Notes: generated by a model not told the origin, from the sequence alone. A DNA stretch of 64,000 nt from Pegoplata infirma (GCA_963921195.1 OY992540.1:63558844-63622843); one strand, 5' to 3'; counted from the stretch's first letter, positions 22,227 through 33,497 are shown. Made by a program: numbers and translations.

Positions 22227-24378
22227 ATGTACATTAGAGTGGCACTTAAAAATTAAATTTTCGAATTTCAAAATGCGCGGGTCGGAATATTGTGTAATTG
22301 CGTATAAAAATGATTGTGTAAAAATTTCAGGAAAATCGAATAACTTTAACCCGTGCCGCTTTGAGGTCAAAGTTTCGGGTTTTTGGGGAAAAAGGACGAT
22401 GATTTGAAAAAAAAAATAAAAAAAAGTTTTTATGAAATTAATTAAATTAAATTTTTTTTATTTAGCTTTTACTCAAAACTACTTGGAAAAAATTATGTCA
22501 ACTTTGTATGACATCATTAACCCGTTAAAAATTTTAAGCTAAAAATTACCATGAATTTAGGGGGGTACTTCAAATGAGTATTTTCGATTTTTTAAAAATT
22601 TTATTAAACAAAATTTTTAAATTCAACATTTCTATACAAGTCACTTATAAAAAACATCCTAAAGATTAAATATTAAAAAAATTGGGGATATACACCGACT
22701 CAATTTGTTTTTGCAGCCGTTTGATTTTAGTGGATTTCAAGGAAATTAGAATTTTGTGTAAATTTTTTTTATGAAAATCGATTTTCAAATAAACTGACCA
22801 AATTTAAATTTTTTGCTGCTTCTTTTGATCAAATTAATTCAGTTAAGAACTATTAACTTTATTAGACATCGTTAACCCATATTGGCAGGGGACAAATGTG
22901 ACCCAAGCAGCAAATTTAAAGTTTGTTTCTAGAATTTTAAGAATTTTATTGTTTCAAAATCATTTCGGTGGTCTATTACATACTAATTTATAGTGTCCGA
23001 CCGAATATTTGGCTTCGGCATTGGCCAAAGAGCAGCACTCGGCCAGTATTCGGCTTCGGCTACATTTTTGGCCAAATATGGCCTTATACCGAATAATTAT
23101 ATAAAACTTGTACGAACGTGTTAAAAAATGTTTTTGTGGAAAAAACAAACACTAAAAAAAAGTCTTGCACTCAAAAAAAAAATTTTACTCAAAACAGGTT
23201 TTACACTCGAAAAAATGTGCACTCAAAAAAAAAATATTTTTACAAAAATTAATAAAAAAAAAACATTTATGGATTCGGTCAAAATATATTTAAATAGTAA
23301 AAACAAATAAAAAAGTTAAATTTGACCGAATCCATATATGTTTTTTTTAGTAATTTTTGTAAAAATATTTTTTTTTTGAGTGCACATTTTTTCGAGTGTA
23401 AAACCTGTTTTGAGTAAAAATTTTTTTTTGAGTACAAGACTTTTTTTTAGTGTTTGTTTTTTCCACAAAAACATTTTTTAACACGTTCGTACAAGTTTTA
23501 TATAATTATTCGGTATAAGGCCATATTTGGCCAAAAATGTAGCCGAAGCCGAATACTGGCCGAGTGCTGCTCTTTGGCCAATGCCGAAGCCAAATATTCG
23601 GTCGGACACTATAAATTAGTATGTAATAGACCACCAAAATGATTTTGAAACAATAAAATTTTTAAAATTCTAGAAACAAACTTTGAATTTGCTGCTTGGG
23701 TCACATTTGCCCCTGCCAATATGGGTTAACGATGTCTAATAAAGTTAAAAGTTTTTAACTGAATTAATTTGATCAAAAGAAGCAACAAAAAATTTAAATT
23801 TGGTCAGTTTATTCGAAAATCGATTTTCATAAAAAAAAATTTACACAAAATTCTAATTTCCTTGAAATCCACAAAAATCAAACGGCTCCAAAAACAAATA
23901 GAGTCGGTGTATATCCCCAATTTTTTTAATATTTAATCTTTAGGATGTTTTTTATATGTGACTTGTATAGAAATGTTGAATTTAAAAATTTTGTTTAATA
24001 AAATTTTTAAAAAATCGAAAATACTCATTTGAAGTACCCCCCTAAATTCATGGTAATTTTTAGCTTAAAATTTTTAGCGGGTTAATGATGTCATACAAAG
24101 TTGACATAATTTTTTTCAAGTAGTTTTGAGTAAAAGCTAAATAAAAAAAAATTATTTTAATTAATTTCATAAAAAAAATTTTTAATTTTTTTTTTTTTCA
24201 AATCATCGTCCTTTTTCCCCAAAAACCCGAAACTTTGACCTCAAAGCGGCACGGGTTAAAGTTATTCGATTTTCCTGAAATTTTTACACAATCACTTTTA
24301 GACGCAATTACACAATATTCCGACCCGCGCTTTTTTAAATTCGAAAATTTAATTTTTAAGTGCCACTCTAATGTACAT
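22227..24378. mobile_element. Foldback element FB-E, 2.15 kb, near-identical arms
   Basis: The left end is ATGTACATTAGAGTGGCACT and the right end is its complement. The axis lies near 23,301. Inner arms are so similar that the same 62-codon frame appears on both sides (22,960-23,148 minus and 23,454-23,642 plus). That frame is a consequence of symmetry, not evidence of a gene. The central 200 bp contains (ACACTCAAAAAA)-type low-complexity sequence and an aagttaaatttgaccgaat piece resembling the Helentron-like module. Confidence 0.9.
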
Positions 24379-24612
24379 ATGAATGTATTTGGAAATATAT
24401 CAATTGAAATTCTATTTTTAGAAAAAAATTTATATTGTTTGTTTTTAATATAAATTTACAAATGTATATTACAATGAATGAATGCAAGTGCATACATAAA
24501 AATATATAAAGTAGATTGTAACGTAAGCTTGTAAGTATGAATACTTCAATGCAGTAGTATTGCGTATAGATTTGTAATGAAATTCATACAAAATATGGCT
24601 TTTTCATAAAAA

Positions 24613-25340
24613 AACAAGTAGAAAAGTTAAATTCGACTTGACCGAATCCATTAATACCCTGCAAAAAAAGTCATTACCACTTCTCAGTGGAGTGCTTTAA
24701 AACTATAACAAATGTAATGAAATACAACAAAAATAACAAAAAACACAAGACAAAAACACACAAACAGTTTTTTCTACTCCAGAATACATAAATATTCAGC
24801 ACTTAACTCATTACCTATCGCGACACCTCCATACAAATGTAAGTAGATATTCAGTAGAAAAGAACTACTCCGTGGAAGTAGTTGGAAGTTGTTTGAAAGC
24901 TCGGAGTACTTCTTATCTACTGAATATCTACTTACTTTTGTATGGGAGTGTCGCGGAAGGTAATGAGTTAAGTGCTGAATAACAACTTTTTATGGAGTAG
25001 AAAAAACTGTTTGTGTGTTTTTTTCTTGTGTTTTTTGTTATTTTTGTTGTATTTCATTACATTTGTTATAGTTTTAAAGCACTCCAAATAGAAGTACTCC
25101 GCACTTTTTTTGCTGGGTACCCTCCTCAATGCGCTAGTAAATTTTAAGGCTGAAAAAAAAATTTAACATTTAGAAACATTTTTTTTTTGAGTAAAAAACT
25201 TTTTTTTTTTTTTTATACTAAATTTTTTTATGAGTGTAAAATTTTTTTCGAGTGTGTTTTAATTAGAAATGTTTTGTTTTAAGTAAAAAACCTTTTTTAG
25301 TAATTTTTGTAAAAAAAAAATTGGCAACATTTTTTTCTAA
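24613..25340 (+). mobile_element. Helentron-like copy interrupted by a MITE
   Basis: It begins AACAAGTAGAAAAGTTAAAT, then attcgacttgaccgaat and ccattaataccct. It is cut at 24,661 and resumes after 25,117 with taccctcctcaatgcgctag. Downstream sequence is poly(T/A) low complexity of the same style as 20,750-20,900. Confidence 0.6.
24661..25117. mobile_element. 457-bp MITE with TACCCT target duplication
   Basis: The arms start GCAAAAAAAGT and, reversed, CCCAGCAAAAAAAGT. They share gtgctttaaaactataacaa, ttcagcacttaactcattac and gtaagtagatattcagtaga. TACCCT lies on both sides (24,655-24,660 and 25,118-25,123). The host is the boundary module of the Helentron-like copy. An AAGTACTCC word recurs inside. 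It is non-coding. Confidence 0.8.
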
Positions 25341-26251
25341 ATTTGTCTGGCTTTTCAAATATCTCGATGTGCTACACTGAAAAAAAAAGTGCGAACTAAT
25401 TTTAAGCAAAAATTGACATTAAATTAAAGACATGAATTTTTCTTTAATTTAAGTAAAATTTTCTTAAGAAATAAGAAATTTCAATTGTATACAAACGTTA
25501 TGACAAACTTGCAAATACCCCCTATTCCATAGTGGAGACTTTAAAAATATATCTCCAAACGAAGACCATATTGTGTTTGAAAAAATATTGTTCAATAAAT
25601 ATTGTATTAACAGATTTTCTCAACTGACGGTACGCGTACTATAATTACATTGAAATGATTTATATTATCTTAAGACGAATTAAAAAATCTAAATTTTCAA
25701 AAAACCACATTCACAAAAGTCAAAATTTAAAAAAAAATATATAGTTCCTCCAACTTTTGGCACCATCTGTTAAGAACCCCTGCTTAAAACTATTCGATAA
25801 TAAATGGTTCAGTGGTTGGTAACGGAGGCGATGATGATGATGACGACTAGGCATATATTTGTTTTGGTTTTAAAATATGGGTGCTATAACTTTTTTTTGG
25901 TTATTTTCAATATTTTTTTTTTATTTTATCAAGTATTGGATATGAGAGATATTACAATCTGTCGGTTATACAATACATTCATAGAAATATATCAAATATT
26001 TAATTGTGTAAGCATGTAATACAAAAAAAACGTACCTACACCAGTTCCAAAATTACTTTATAATGTCTTCTATAATAACTAACAAGGGAATTAATTCAAT
26101 GGGCACCCGTAGAATTTCACGAAACTTGGTTATATGCTTCAAAAAATGCTTCCTAAAGGATCTAGTGCAGGAATTGGTAATCAATACTGAAATGTGTTAC
26201 TAATATTATTTATAACACCGTCCGACAAAAATGAAAAAAAGTCGTTGAACC
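25341..26251. other. AT-rich stretch with one MITE-like end and a short GAT repeat
   Basis: TA|CACTGAAAAAAAAAGTGCG at 25,373 resembles the TA|CACTCAAA class of ends, and ttaaattaaag / ctttaatttaag words follow, but no right end was found. A short (GAT)n run lies near 25,830. The 71-codon frame at 25,804 has no recognisable domain. Confidence 0.35.
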
Positions 26252-26822
26252 GAACTGGATAATATACATTTGAAACTAGAGACTAAATGTAATAAAACTG
26301 CATTTACAGTTTTTTATTTCGTGATCATGTTTCCTTTTAAAAGGACTTCAAAATTTTGAAGGATTAAGTTTTATAAAATATTTTTTTAATATTTGTACTT
26401 GTCCTAGGATGAAACCATTGATAGCAAATTAAAGCGGTGGATCTCCCCTAATTTTCCTATTCTATTATTTTTATATATTAGAAAAAAGGAGGTAAGTTAC
26501 GTCCATTCAAAAATGTGTCATTCAATATCATTTAAAATTTTAAACAAAATATTTTGATAAAGTTTTCAAATGACTTTATTCACACCCTTTTATCCTGATG
26601 TGGCAAAAAATAAAAATGGAAAATTGTGGGAGCTCTTCCTCTTTCATCTGCTGTCAATAGTGTCATGCTAGGACTATTACAAATATTTCAAAAATATTTT
26701 GCAAAATCTATCCTTTAAATCTTTGAAGTCCTTTTAAAAGGAAACAGGATCACGATAGGAGAAACTGTAAATAGAGTTTTACTTCATTTGATCTCTACTT
26801 TCAGACATATATCATCAGGTTC
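26252..26822. mobile_element. Inverted-repeat element, 0.57 kb
   Basis: Arms of about 200 bp share ccttttaaaaggacttcaaa, gtaataaaac/gttttact, catttacagttt and tcccctaattttcc/ggaaaattgtggga in mirror order. The central spacer contains aaaaaaggaggtaagttac. No coding content or clear target duplication was seen. Confidence 0.75.
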
Positions 26823-26952
26823 AGTAAATCAGTAAAAATTTTAGTACTTTGAAGATACTAAGAAAACTGCTGTATTATTGGTAATCAGTAGGGGTGAGAT
26901 TTCCTTGCAAATGCATGTTTTTTGACGATAGTCTAAAAACGATATAGACTAA

Positions 26953-28822
26953 TTACACTGTGCTACAAAAAACACAAAATCGAAAATACTTTTAAAATGA
27001 GGTAGTTAAGGTTGTAGGTCTCGTCGAAAAGATAACAAAAATGCCCATCAAACTTGCCAGACACCCTAAAATTTTTAAGTTATTGTCAAAAAACGATTTT
27101 TTGGGACTTTTCTCACTAAACCACGTGTAACTTAAACATTTTTCAACCGATTTTCAAATTTTCAACTGTTTTGGATAGAAGAAGGATAGGGATTTTCATT
27201 TGTGTGAATTGGCATATAAGTATATACAAAAAAATATGTATTGATTTTTTCAACAATATCTAATTTTTTTGTTATTTTTTAAAAATTTTTTGATTTTATC
27301 GATTTTTTTCTGCTATAGTTCGTTCAACAATATTTATATTTATAAACGTATTCTTAAAGAAAATTTAATTGTGACAACGATGAGCTTTATGCCGAAAAAA
27401 TCGGATAACAATTGACAGAGTTGTGATAATTTTTCTAAAAAGAAAATTAAGATTTTACTTGAAATTGGCGTTCGGATAACCCAGGCAAAAAAATAAAAAA
27501 ATAAACGAACATACTAAGAGGTCGCGTACACTCAAAAAAAAAAAACTGTAAAGTTGGCAAAAAATTTAGTTAAATTTAACTAAAAAAACACCTGATTTTG
27601 AACCTACTAAATTTCTAGTTAATTTAACAAAAAATATTTAGTTAACTTTTCGTAGAATGAATGTAGCAAAAAAACAGTAATTTTAACTAAAAATTCAGCT
27701 GAAAATTTCGTAACATTTTTAATTAGGTGAATTCAGCTAACCTTTTTTTTAAATAAAAAAAAATATATATTTTTCACAGCGTTAAGTTCAGCTTAAGTAG
27801 GACTAATGAGATTTGCATAGGAGGCTACACAAGAAATGTTTAAAATTTTCGACTTGACAAAAATGTTACAAAAAATCAGCAAATTAATTAGTAAAAATTC
27901 GTAAACTCAGTTTTAAAGTCAACAAAAAAATTTAATTCCAAATTTGTACAAAACTAGTATTTTCGTAAATCGAACTTAACTAAAAAAAGTAGTTAAAACG
28001 CTGATTTTAACTAAAAATTTGCTAAAAAGCCAGTAAACTCGAGTTAACAAAAAAAAGTATGTTAACTTTACAGTTTTATTTTTTTGAGTGTATCATTATT
28101 TTAAAGGTTTTTGGCCTCCTAAATTCGAATTTGACCTTGAAATTGCGCTATTTTATTAAGTTTTTGATATATCAATTTATGTTAAATATCTCAAAAACCT
28201 GACTTGATAGAGCAATTTAAAGGCCAGATTCGGATTCAGCGCGCCTGAAATACAATAAAAATATTGTACATGATCTCTTATGATAAATTTATTTTTTTTG
28301 CCTGGGATATCTGAACGGCGATTTCCTGCAAAATCTTAATTTTCTTTTTTAGAAAAATTATCACAACTCTGCCAATTGTTATCCGATTTCTTCAGGATAA
28401 AGCTTATCGAATTCAGAATTAAATTTTCTTTAAAAATACGTTTATAAATATAAAGGTTGTTAAACGAACTATAACAGAAAAAAAAATGATAAACTCGAAA
28501 AATTTTCAAAAAATAACAAAAAAATTAGATTTTATTGAAAAAATCAATAAATATCTTTCTTATATGTATAGAAAAATTCACACACATGGAAAGCCTCATC
28601 CTTCTTCTATCAAAAACAGTTAAAAAATTTAAAATCGGTTGAAAATTTTCTGAATTACACAAGATTTAGTGAGAATAGTCCCAAAAAAACGTTTTTTGAC
28701 AATAACTCTAAAATTTGAGGGTGTCTGGCAAGTTTAATTGGCATTTTTGTGATCTACTTGACAAGACCAACAACATATACTATGTCACATCAGAAGTATT
28801 TTTTCACTGTAGCACAGTGTTA
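26953..28822. mobile_element. Foldback element FB-F, middle layer of the nest
   Basis: The ends are TTACACTGTGCTACA and, reversed, AACACTGTGCTACA. The arms share, in mirror order, cttgccagacaccct, ttgacaata, aaaatttaattctg-type text and tctgtcaatt / gccaattgtt. The centre holds the MITE 27,527-28,092. The ends resemble those of 7,046-7,932, suggesting one family. It is non-coding. Confidence 0.8.
27527..28092. mobile_element. TA-flanked MITE, interior word AGTTAAATTTAACT, inner layer
   Basis: The ends are TA|CACTCAAAAAAAAAAA and its complement, then CTGTAAAGTT on both sides. The interior repeats TTAGTTAAATTTAACTAA-like words. It is the same family as 35,030-35,636, sharing long stretches such as cacctgattttg, cgtaaactcagttttaaagt and acgctgattttaac. 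It has no transposase. Confidence 0.9.
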
Positions 28823-28849
28823 TCTTTCCGAATCAAGAAATTTGCGTTA

Positions 28850-29280
28850 AAATGGCATCGATTTGTTTTTGCATATTTGTGCATATTTTGGTGAAAATGC
28901 ATATTTTTGCATATTTAGGTTTTAATTGCATATTTTGTGCATATTTCCAACTTAAAAGTGCATATTTTTGCATATTTTGTTTCAAAAATTATTTTAAATT
29001 TAAAAAAAATTATTTTGGAAATAAGAAAAAATATTTTTTTTTTTAATTTTTTTTTATAGATTGTCTTAATTTCTTAAAAATCTTGCTTTTATAAAGTTTT
29101 TAATGTTACTATTTAAATCCGGCCTTACTTTTTGCTTTTTAAGAAGTTTTTTCTATGAAAGCAAGATTTTTATTGTACACATTTTATTTTTTAGTGCATA
29201 TTTTTTTGTTTTTTAGTGCATATTTTGAATTTTTTATAGCATATTTTAAGCGCATATTTTTGATTTTTTAGTGCATGAAA
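28850..29280. repeat. GCATATTT word repeat
   Basis: GCATATTT or its spaced variants occur more than a dozen times in the right part of the hAT-like element 26,889-29,292. A 64-codon frame rich in Phe, Cys and Ile at 28,852-29,046 is this repeat read through and is not a gene. Confidence 0.75.
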
Positions 29281-29292
29281 ATCTCATCCCTA

Positions 29293-29825
29293 GTAATCAG
29301 TAACTTATTAGTAGAATCGGGTACTAAATCAGTTACTAAAACTTTAACTGTAGAATTATTTTGAGTGAAGTGATGGGGGCTATATCAAAGTTTGATATCT
29401 TTCTGTCTGCCTATTAAAGCCCTGATTTTGGCAATAATACTGAAGCGACTAAAACGTTTAAGATACAAAAACTTCTCCCCGTCAATTAACTAAAATTTTC
29501 TTTTATAATAGTCAAGTAGATCAAAACATATGAGTGAAATCGAAAAAAGTGAATAGTTGCCGTATTTAAACCTTATATATTCAACCCCTTAACCTTAGAA
29601 TGACCATTATTTCAGGACATAATATACGATTTTGTCGTCTGGAAATAGTTTTGTAATAACTGTATGTGTGATTTGTGTATTTTTCCACTTCAAAACTACT
29701 GTAGATACTCAACCTTAGAATTGAGTGCTGCACTACACAATACATTAGGGGGGTACAAATTTTGATGTTTGTCGAAATTAGTCGATTTTCGGGGCAAACT
29801 ATGGTTTCGTTTGTTGTAACAAATC
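29293..29825. other. Mostly unassigned, with a foldback-like end near 29,742
   Basis: ACATTAGGGGGGTAC at 29,742 resembles the ACATTAGAGTGGCAC end of FB-E, but no partner end was confidently found. The rest shows no gene or repeat that I recognise. Confidence 0.35.
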
Positions 29826-29827
29826 TA

Positions 29828-30496
29828 CCCAGTCAGAAAAATACAATCGCAAAAGCGTTGTGAAAGCGTTGTGGACGGTTGTACGAGCGTTCTGCATACC
29901 AACTTCAAAGCGCTTTCAGATGATCCGAATGATAACATCGATCTACGCTAGGTTTAAAGCGTTTTAAAAGCGATGTTAAAAAGTGCTTTGAGAACGTTTT
30001 TTTAAAGTCATCAAAGCGCTTTAAAAACCCTGGGTAAAGAATTTCTGTTTTAGTTCGGTTATAATAATTTGTTTGATACAAAGTGAAATCCGAAAAAAAA
30101 AATTTTTTTGTACTTCAAGAAACTTAAAAAAAATTTCAAAAACTTAGAAAATTAAAAAAAAAAAATCTAAAAACATTTTTGACGATTTTTTTTTACTTAA
30201 AAAACAAAAAAAAAAGTGACAAAAAATTGTTATTCAAAAATAGTTTCGGAACTTAGAAATTTTTTTTTAAAAAAAAAAATCTAAAGAACTCTTAAAACGC
30301 TTTTCGAATACGCTCGCAAAGCGTTCCAAAAAACGTTTTGAGATTGCTTTTTTTTTTTTGTTATAGAGCTTTCAGAACACTTTTCAAAAACGCTCGCAAA
30401 GCGTTTGAAAATAGCTTTTTGAGAATGCTTTTTTTTTTTGTTACAGTGCTTTCAGAACGCTATTTTTTTAGAACCGTCGTCAATTTCTGCTTGGGT
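29828..30496. mobile_element. MITE-like element rich in the word AAAGCGCTTT
   Basis: The left end is CCCAGTCAGAAAAA and the right end, reversed, is ACCCAAGCAGAAA. AAAGCGCTTT, AAAGCGTT and their complements are repeated at both ends, with poly(A/T) low complexity in the middle. A possible earlier right end (ccctgggta near 30,030) would make a shorter element. The 95-codon frame at 30,338 is built from the word and is not accepted. Confidence 0.55.
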
Positions 30497-31198
30497 ATGT
30501 TTAAATTATTAGACAAATCGGACAATTTTAACTCGTGCCCCTGGGGGGTTAAAGTTTCTTGTACAAACCAAAAAAAAAAATCAAAAAATCAGAGCCAAAC
30601 TTTAACCCATAGCGGCACAGGCTAAAATTGTCCGATTTCGCTAAAAACGTAAATATGTATATAGTTTTTAGACCAAAACGAATCATAATATGCCCGGCAA
30701 TAAAAAATTTGACAAAAGTCATTTATTGTGATAATACATGTGAAAAATAAATGCACTTTTTCTGTTATTTGATATATTTTAGTACACGATGAAGATGTGA
30801 AAGATAGGAATATTAGTTTTTTGTGGATATGTATCAGAAAAGCAACATTTCAACTAAAATCATTGCAAGTCAAAACTAAAAAAAAAATTAAACAAATTTA
30901 AACTGCCCTATTTTTTAACTCATTTTTTAACTCAAATTTGAAGTGAAAGCTTTTATCCCATTAAATTAAATTTTTTAGTCGTTAATAAGCTAATTAAGCA
31001 AAATAATAAACAAACAAAAAAAATTCAAAAATTTTAAAAAAATTGCTGGTTTGTATGGTTGTTTGGTGCCCAAAGGCACTTTCTTATTTTGTCCGATTTG
31101 GCTAAAAATTTAAACATTGACTTTTTAGACAAAAACGAACAATAATTTGTCTGGCGATCTTCGAAATTCGAAAAAGTCATTATTCGGGACACCCTTAT
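30497..31198. repeat. Foldback remnants related to FB-E
   Basis: aaatcggacaattttaac ... gggttaaagtttc (30,515) is mirrored by gaaactttaac style text (30,597) and aaaattgtccgatttcg (30,629). The texts ttaaactt..cccgtgccgc and ggtcaaagtttcggg in FB-E are similar. A further tccgatttggctaaaaattt at 31,090 repeats part of it. The ends are not defined. Confidence 0.45.
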
Positions 31199-31484
31199 AT
31201 ACATATCGCTTATTTACTTGTATAGTGTCATAACTCAAAATATGTCGTTCTTGCGTAAACTATACAGATTATAATTTGTTATATCCAGCTTTATATTGTG
31301 TCAAAAATTCGTATTAATATCTTTAAAACTCACCGTTTGAGAAAAGAACACGCCATTTTAACATTTGCTATGTACGGGCCTTTTGCAATGTAAACCAAGT
31401 TTCAATTGTAAACTTTAAATAGATTTTCTGTAAAATCAAACATTTTGAGTTATGACACTATACAAGTAAATGAGCGATATGTAT
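31199..31484. mobile_element. 286-bp MITE
   Basis: Arms of about 45 bp read ATACATATCGCTTATTTACT and then TGTATAGTGTCATAACTCAA, mirrored at 31,440-31,484 with single differences. The spacer has no open frame of note. Confidence 0.8.
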
Positions 31485-31645
31485 GCAATATGCTTTACAA
31501 TCACATTTCTATTTATTACTCTAAAGTACTGCACCATTAATACTTTTTTTGTACATTTGTTCTGAAGGACTGACAAGTATTGATATATCATAGCTAAAAA
31601 GAAATGTGTATGGATAAAACTTATAGTTGGGCTATTGCATTTTTT

Positions 31646-31904
31646 TTTACATGTAGAAAAGTTAAATTCTACATGGCCGAATCCGTACTTTTAGTACCAC
31701 ATGCTAGCATGCTACAAACTAGACTACTGGGGCACAAAAAATGTGAACAAGTTTTAAATATAAATATTTTGTTTGAAGTAAAAAGCTTTTCTAAGTCACT
31801 TATTTTAAGTGACAAAAATACTTTGTTAAATATTTTAGTCTTCCCAAATGTGCTTGGCGTTTCTCAAAATATGAATTCACGGTTTGCTCATAAATTGTTA
31901 ATCA
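31646..31904 (+). mobile_element. Helentron-like boundary plus repeat T, decayed
   Basis: catgtagaaaagttaaattc and then tacatggccgaatccg match the boundary module. agtgacaaaaatactttgtt and gaattcacggttt match repeat T at 20,667-21,040. The open frame across it (31,604-31,933) has no domain and follows the repeat, so I do not call a gene. Confidence 0.5.
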
Positions 31905-32050
31905 CACTCAAAGAAAAAGCATCTTCAAATTGATGAAGGCTACATCAATATGATGAAATGTTGCACAAAATTTTCGTCCAATATAACGTGCCATCAATAT
32001 GATGAAGCGATGTCACCAATATGTAGAAGCGAGTCATTAATAATAAGACT
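31905..32050. mobile_element. Left end of a word-repeat MITE, word ATCAATATGATGAA
   Basis: It starts CACTCAAAGAAAAAGCATCT, nearly the same as 42,943 (CACTCAAAGAAAAAGCTTCA), but the interior word is CATCAATATGATGAA rather than TTTCATAAATATGAAA. The right end was not found; the next feature starts at 32,063. Confidence 0.5.
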
Positions 32051-32252
32051 TTTTTATTTGAAAACAAGTAAGAAAATTATAGTGGGTCAAGACCGACCAT
32101 GTAATACCCTACACCAGATTTTCCCAGAAAATGGGTCCGATGGACCGATTAGATCTTTATTTTGTCAAATCTTTAATAAGTGTAAGAAACACTCACAAAT
32201 CAAAATTGAGTGAAATAGGCTTCTATTTGTTGACAATAAACCGCTTTGCCTG

Positions 32253-33497
32253 TTGAGTTGAGTTGAAGGTGGGTTGTACAAGCCTAAAAAAAGCAAGGCT
32301 AGTCCATGGCGCTCAGACTTAAAATAGTCCATTGTACCGTACCCTGGAAAGGAAGATTTTGTAAAGGATGAGAGAAAGTTTAAAGAAAGGTAGATTTAGT
32401 AAAGGATGATGGAAAGAAAGATTTAGTAAAGAACGAGAGAAAGTTTAAAGAGAGAGAAAGGTGCTTGCCTAGAATTTCTCAGTTACTTTTACAAAACTGA
32501 GAAAGTCAGACAAGGAAAGTCTATGGACCATATCCATTGACAGAATATCAAATCCCATTATCCGCAGTCTAGCTCTTGAGAAGGCTGGACAACAACAACG
32601 TGGTGTTCTGTTGTGTCCTAATCCTCAAGACAAGATGCACACAGAGGGTCCGATAAGACACCCAATCTCGTCATATGACGAGCGCAGGCATTATGTCCTG
32701 TAATTAGACCAGTAAGTTTGTGACAGTCTCTTCTAGTCAGACTGAGTAAATAGTTTGTCACAATCCTGTCCGGTCTTATTATAAAACATTTAATATTCTT
32801 GCATGTCAACTCATTTGACCATCTCTCCATAAAAATTGATTTCATGTGAGAGTTGATCCAGCGCATCATCCATGTCAAGCCTTTACCAATCTGAGGCCCC
32901 GGACTATGAGGAATCGTATCGGAGCCAATGTTTGCCAAAGAATCGGCAATCTCAGTTCCCCATATTCCCCAATGACCCTGAACCCACAAGAGACAGCCCC
33001 TGTTCTCACATGAGACCTCATTGAGTCTGCGCCTACCCTCTTGGACAATTTTAGATGTTGTGATTGGAGAATCCAGTGCCCTGAGCGCAGCTTTTCAATT
33101 ATCCAATTCGCTACATCCAAAATAGCAAACACTTCAGTCTGAAAAACTGTTACCATTTTGTTACCCATAGCATGAGAGTATTTGGTTTCGTCATCCAAAT
33201 ACCAACCTGATCCAGAACCAACTGAGGTACTAGAACCGTGTGTATAGAAAATATCCGAGTAATTTCTGAGAAGTTCATCTGGATAACACCAGTCATCCCT
33301 TCTCGGAAAGTTTACACTGAACTTCCTACCAAACTCGATGCAAGGTGTCATACTGTCTAAGGGCATTTCAAACATCGGACAAAGTTCCGAAAGCCCATTA
33401 AACAGTAGACCATGTCCTGCATTGTAGTCTCCATGCCATGATCCATTTTTACGGAGTCTGCACAGAGATTTCATGGCTTCCTCTTGGATATGTAGAT
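32253..33497 (-). mobile_element. 5'-truncated non-LTR retrotransposon (LINE) with target duplication
   Basis: The insertion is bounded by cgctttgcctg (32,242-32,252) and cgctttacctg (33,498-33,508), an 11-bp target duplication with one difference, inside H2. The 3' end lies on the left and finishes in a short CAACT-type repeat (plus strand ttgagttgagttg). The 3' untranslated part (32,253-32,468) holds gagaaagtttaaag repeats. Only the last part of the polymerase gene remains; reverse transcriptase is absent. The clade is one of those with an RNase H domain (I, LOA, R1-like groups); I cannot separate them. Confidence 0.85.
32469..33497 (-). pseudogene. LINE polymerase remnant: RNase H domain and C-terminal zinc-knuckle-like region, broken
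   Basis: The first frame (33,497 to about 33,091) covers the linker after reverse transcriptase (EEAMKSLCRLRKNGSW) and the RNase H start. The usual TDGS reads THGS (first catalytic Asp lost), GSGSGWYLD follows, and the FQTEVFAI Glu is kept. Near 33,090 a deletion removes the expected DSQ motif and changes frame. The next frame (33,090-32,618) reads AALRALDSP, then WVQGHWGIWGTEIADSLA (last catalytic Asp kept), then HMTRLGVLSDPLCASCLED. A TAG follows; after another one-base shift CPAFSRARLRIMGFDIL continues to a natural-looking stop at 32,469-32,471. The pieces C-x2-C and H..C suggest the usual C-terminal zinc knuckle. It cannot be active. Confidence 0.85.

Larger units (their letters stand above)
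26889..29292. mobile_element. hAT-like MITE with 8-bp target duplication, outer layer of a nest
   Basis: The ends are TAGGGGTGAGATTT and its complement (AAATCTCATCCCTA with one difference). GTAATCAG is duplicated exactly at 26,881-26,888 and 29,293-29,300. A TA-GGGG end with an 8-bp duplication fits hAT. Most of its length is another element (26,953-28,822); its own sequence is the short left flank and 28,823-29,292, which is rich in the word GCATATTT. Confidence 0.85.

Noticed and set aside
22960..23642. Two identical 62-codon frames as a duplicated gene
   Set aside because: They are the two arms of foldback FB-E read in opposite directions; there is no domain and no support outside the palindrome.
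28852..29046. Cys/Phe-rich small protein
   Set aside because: It is the GCATATTT repeat translated.
31604..31933. 109-codon gene
   Set aside because: The frame crosses a Helentron-like module, repeat T and a MITE end, which are dispersed repeats.
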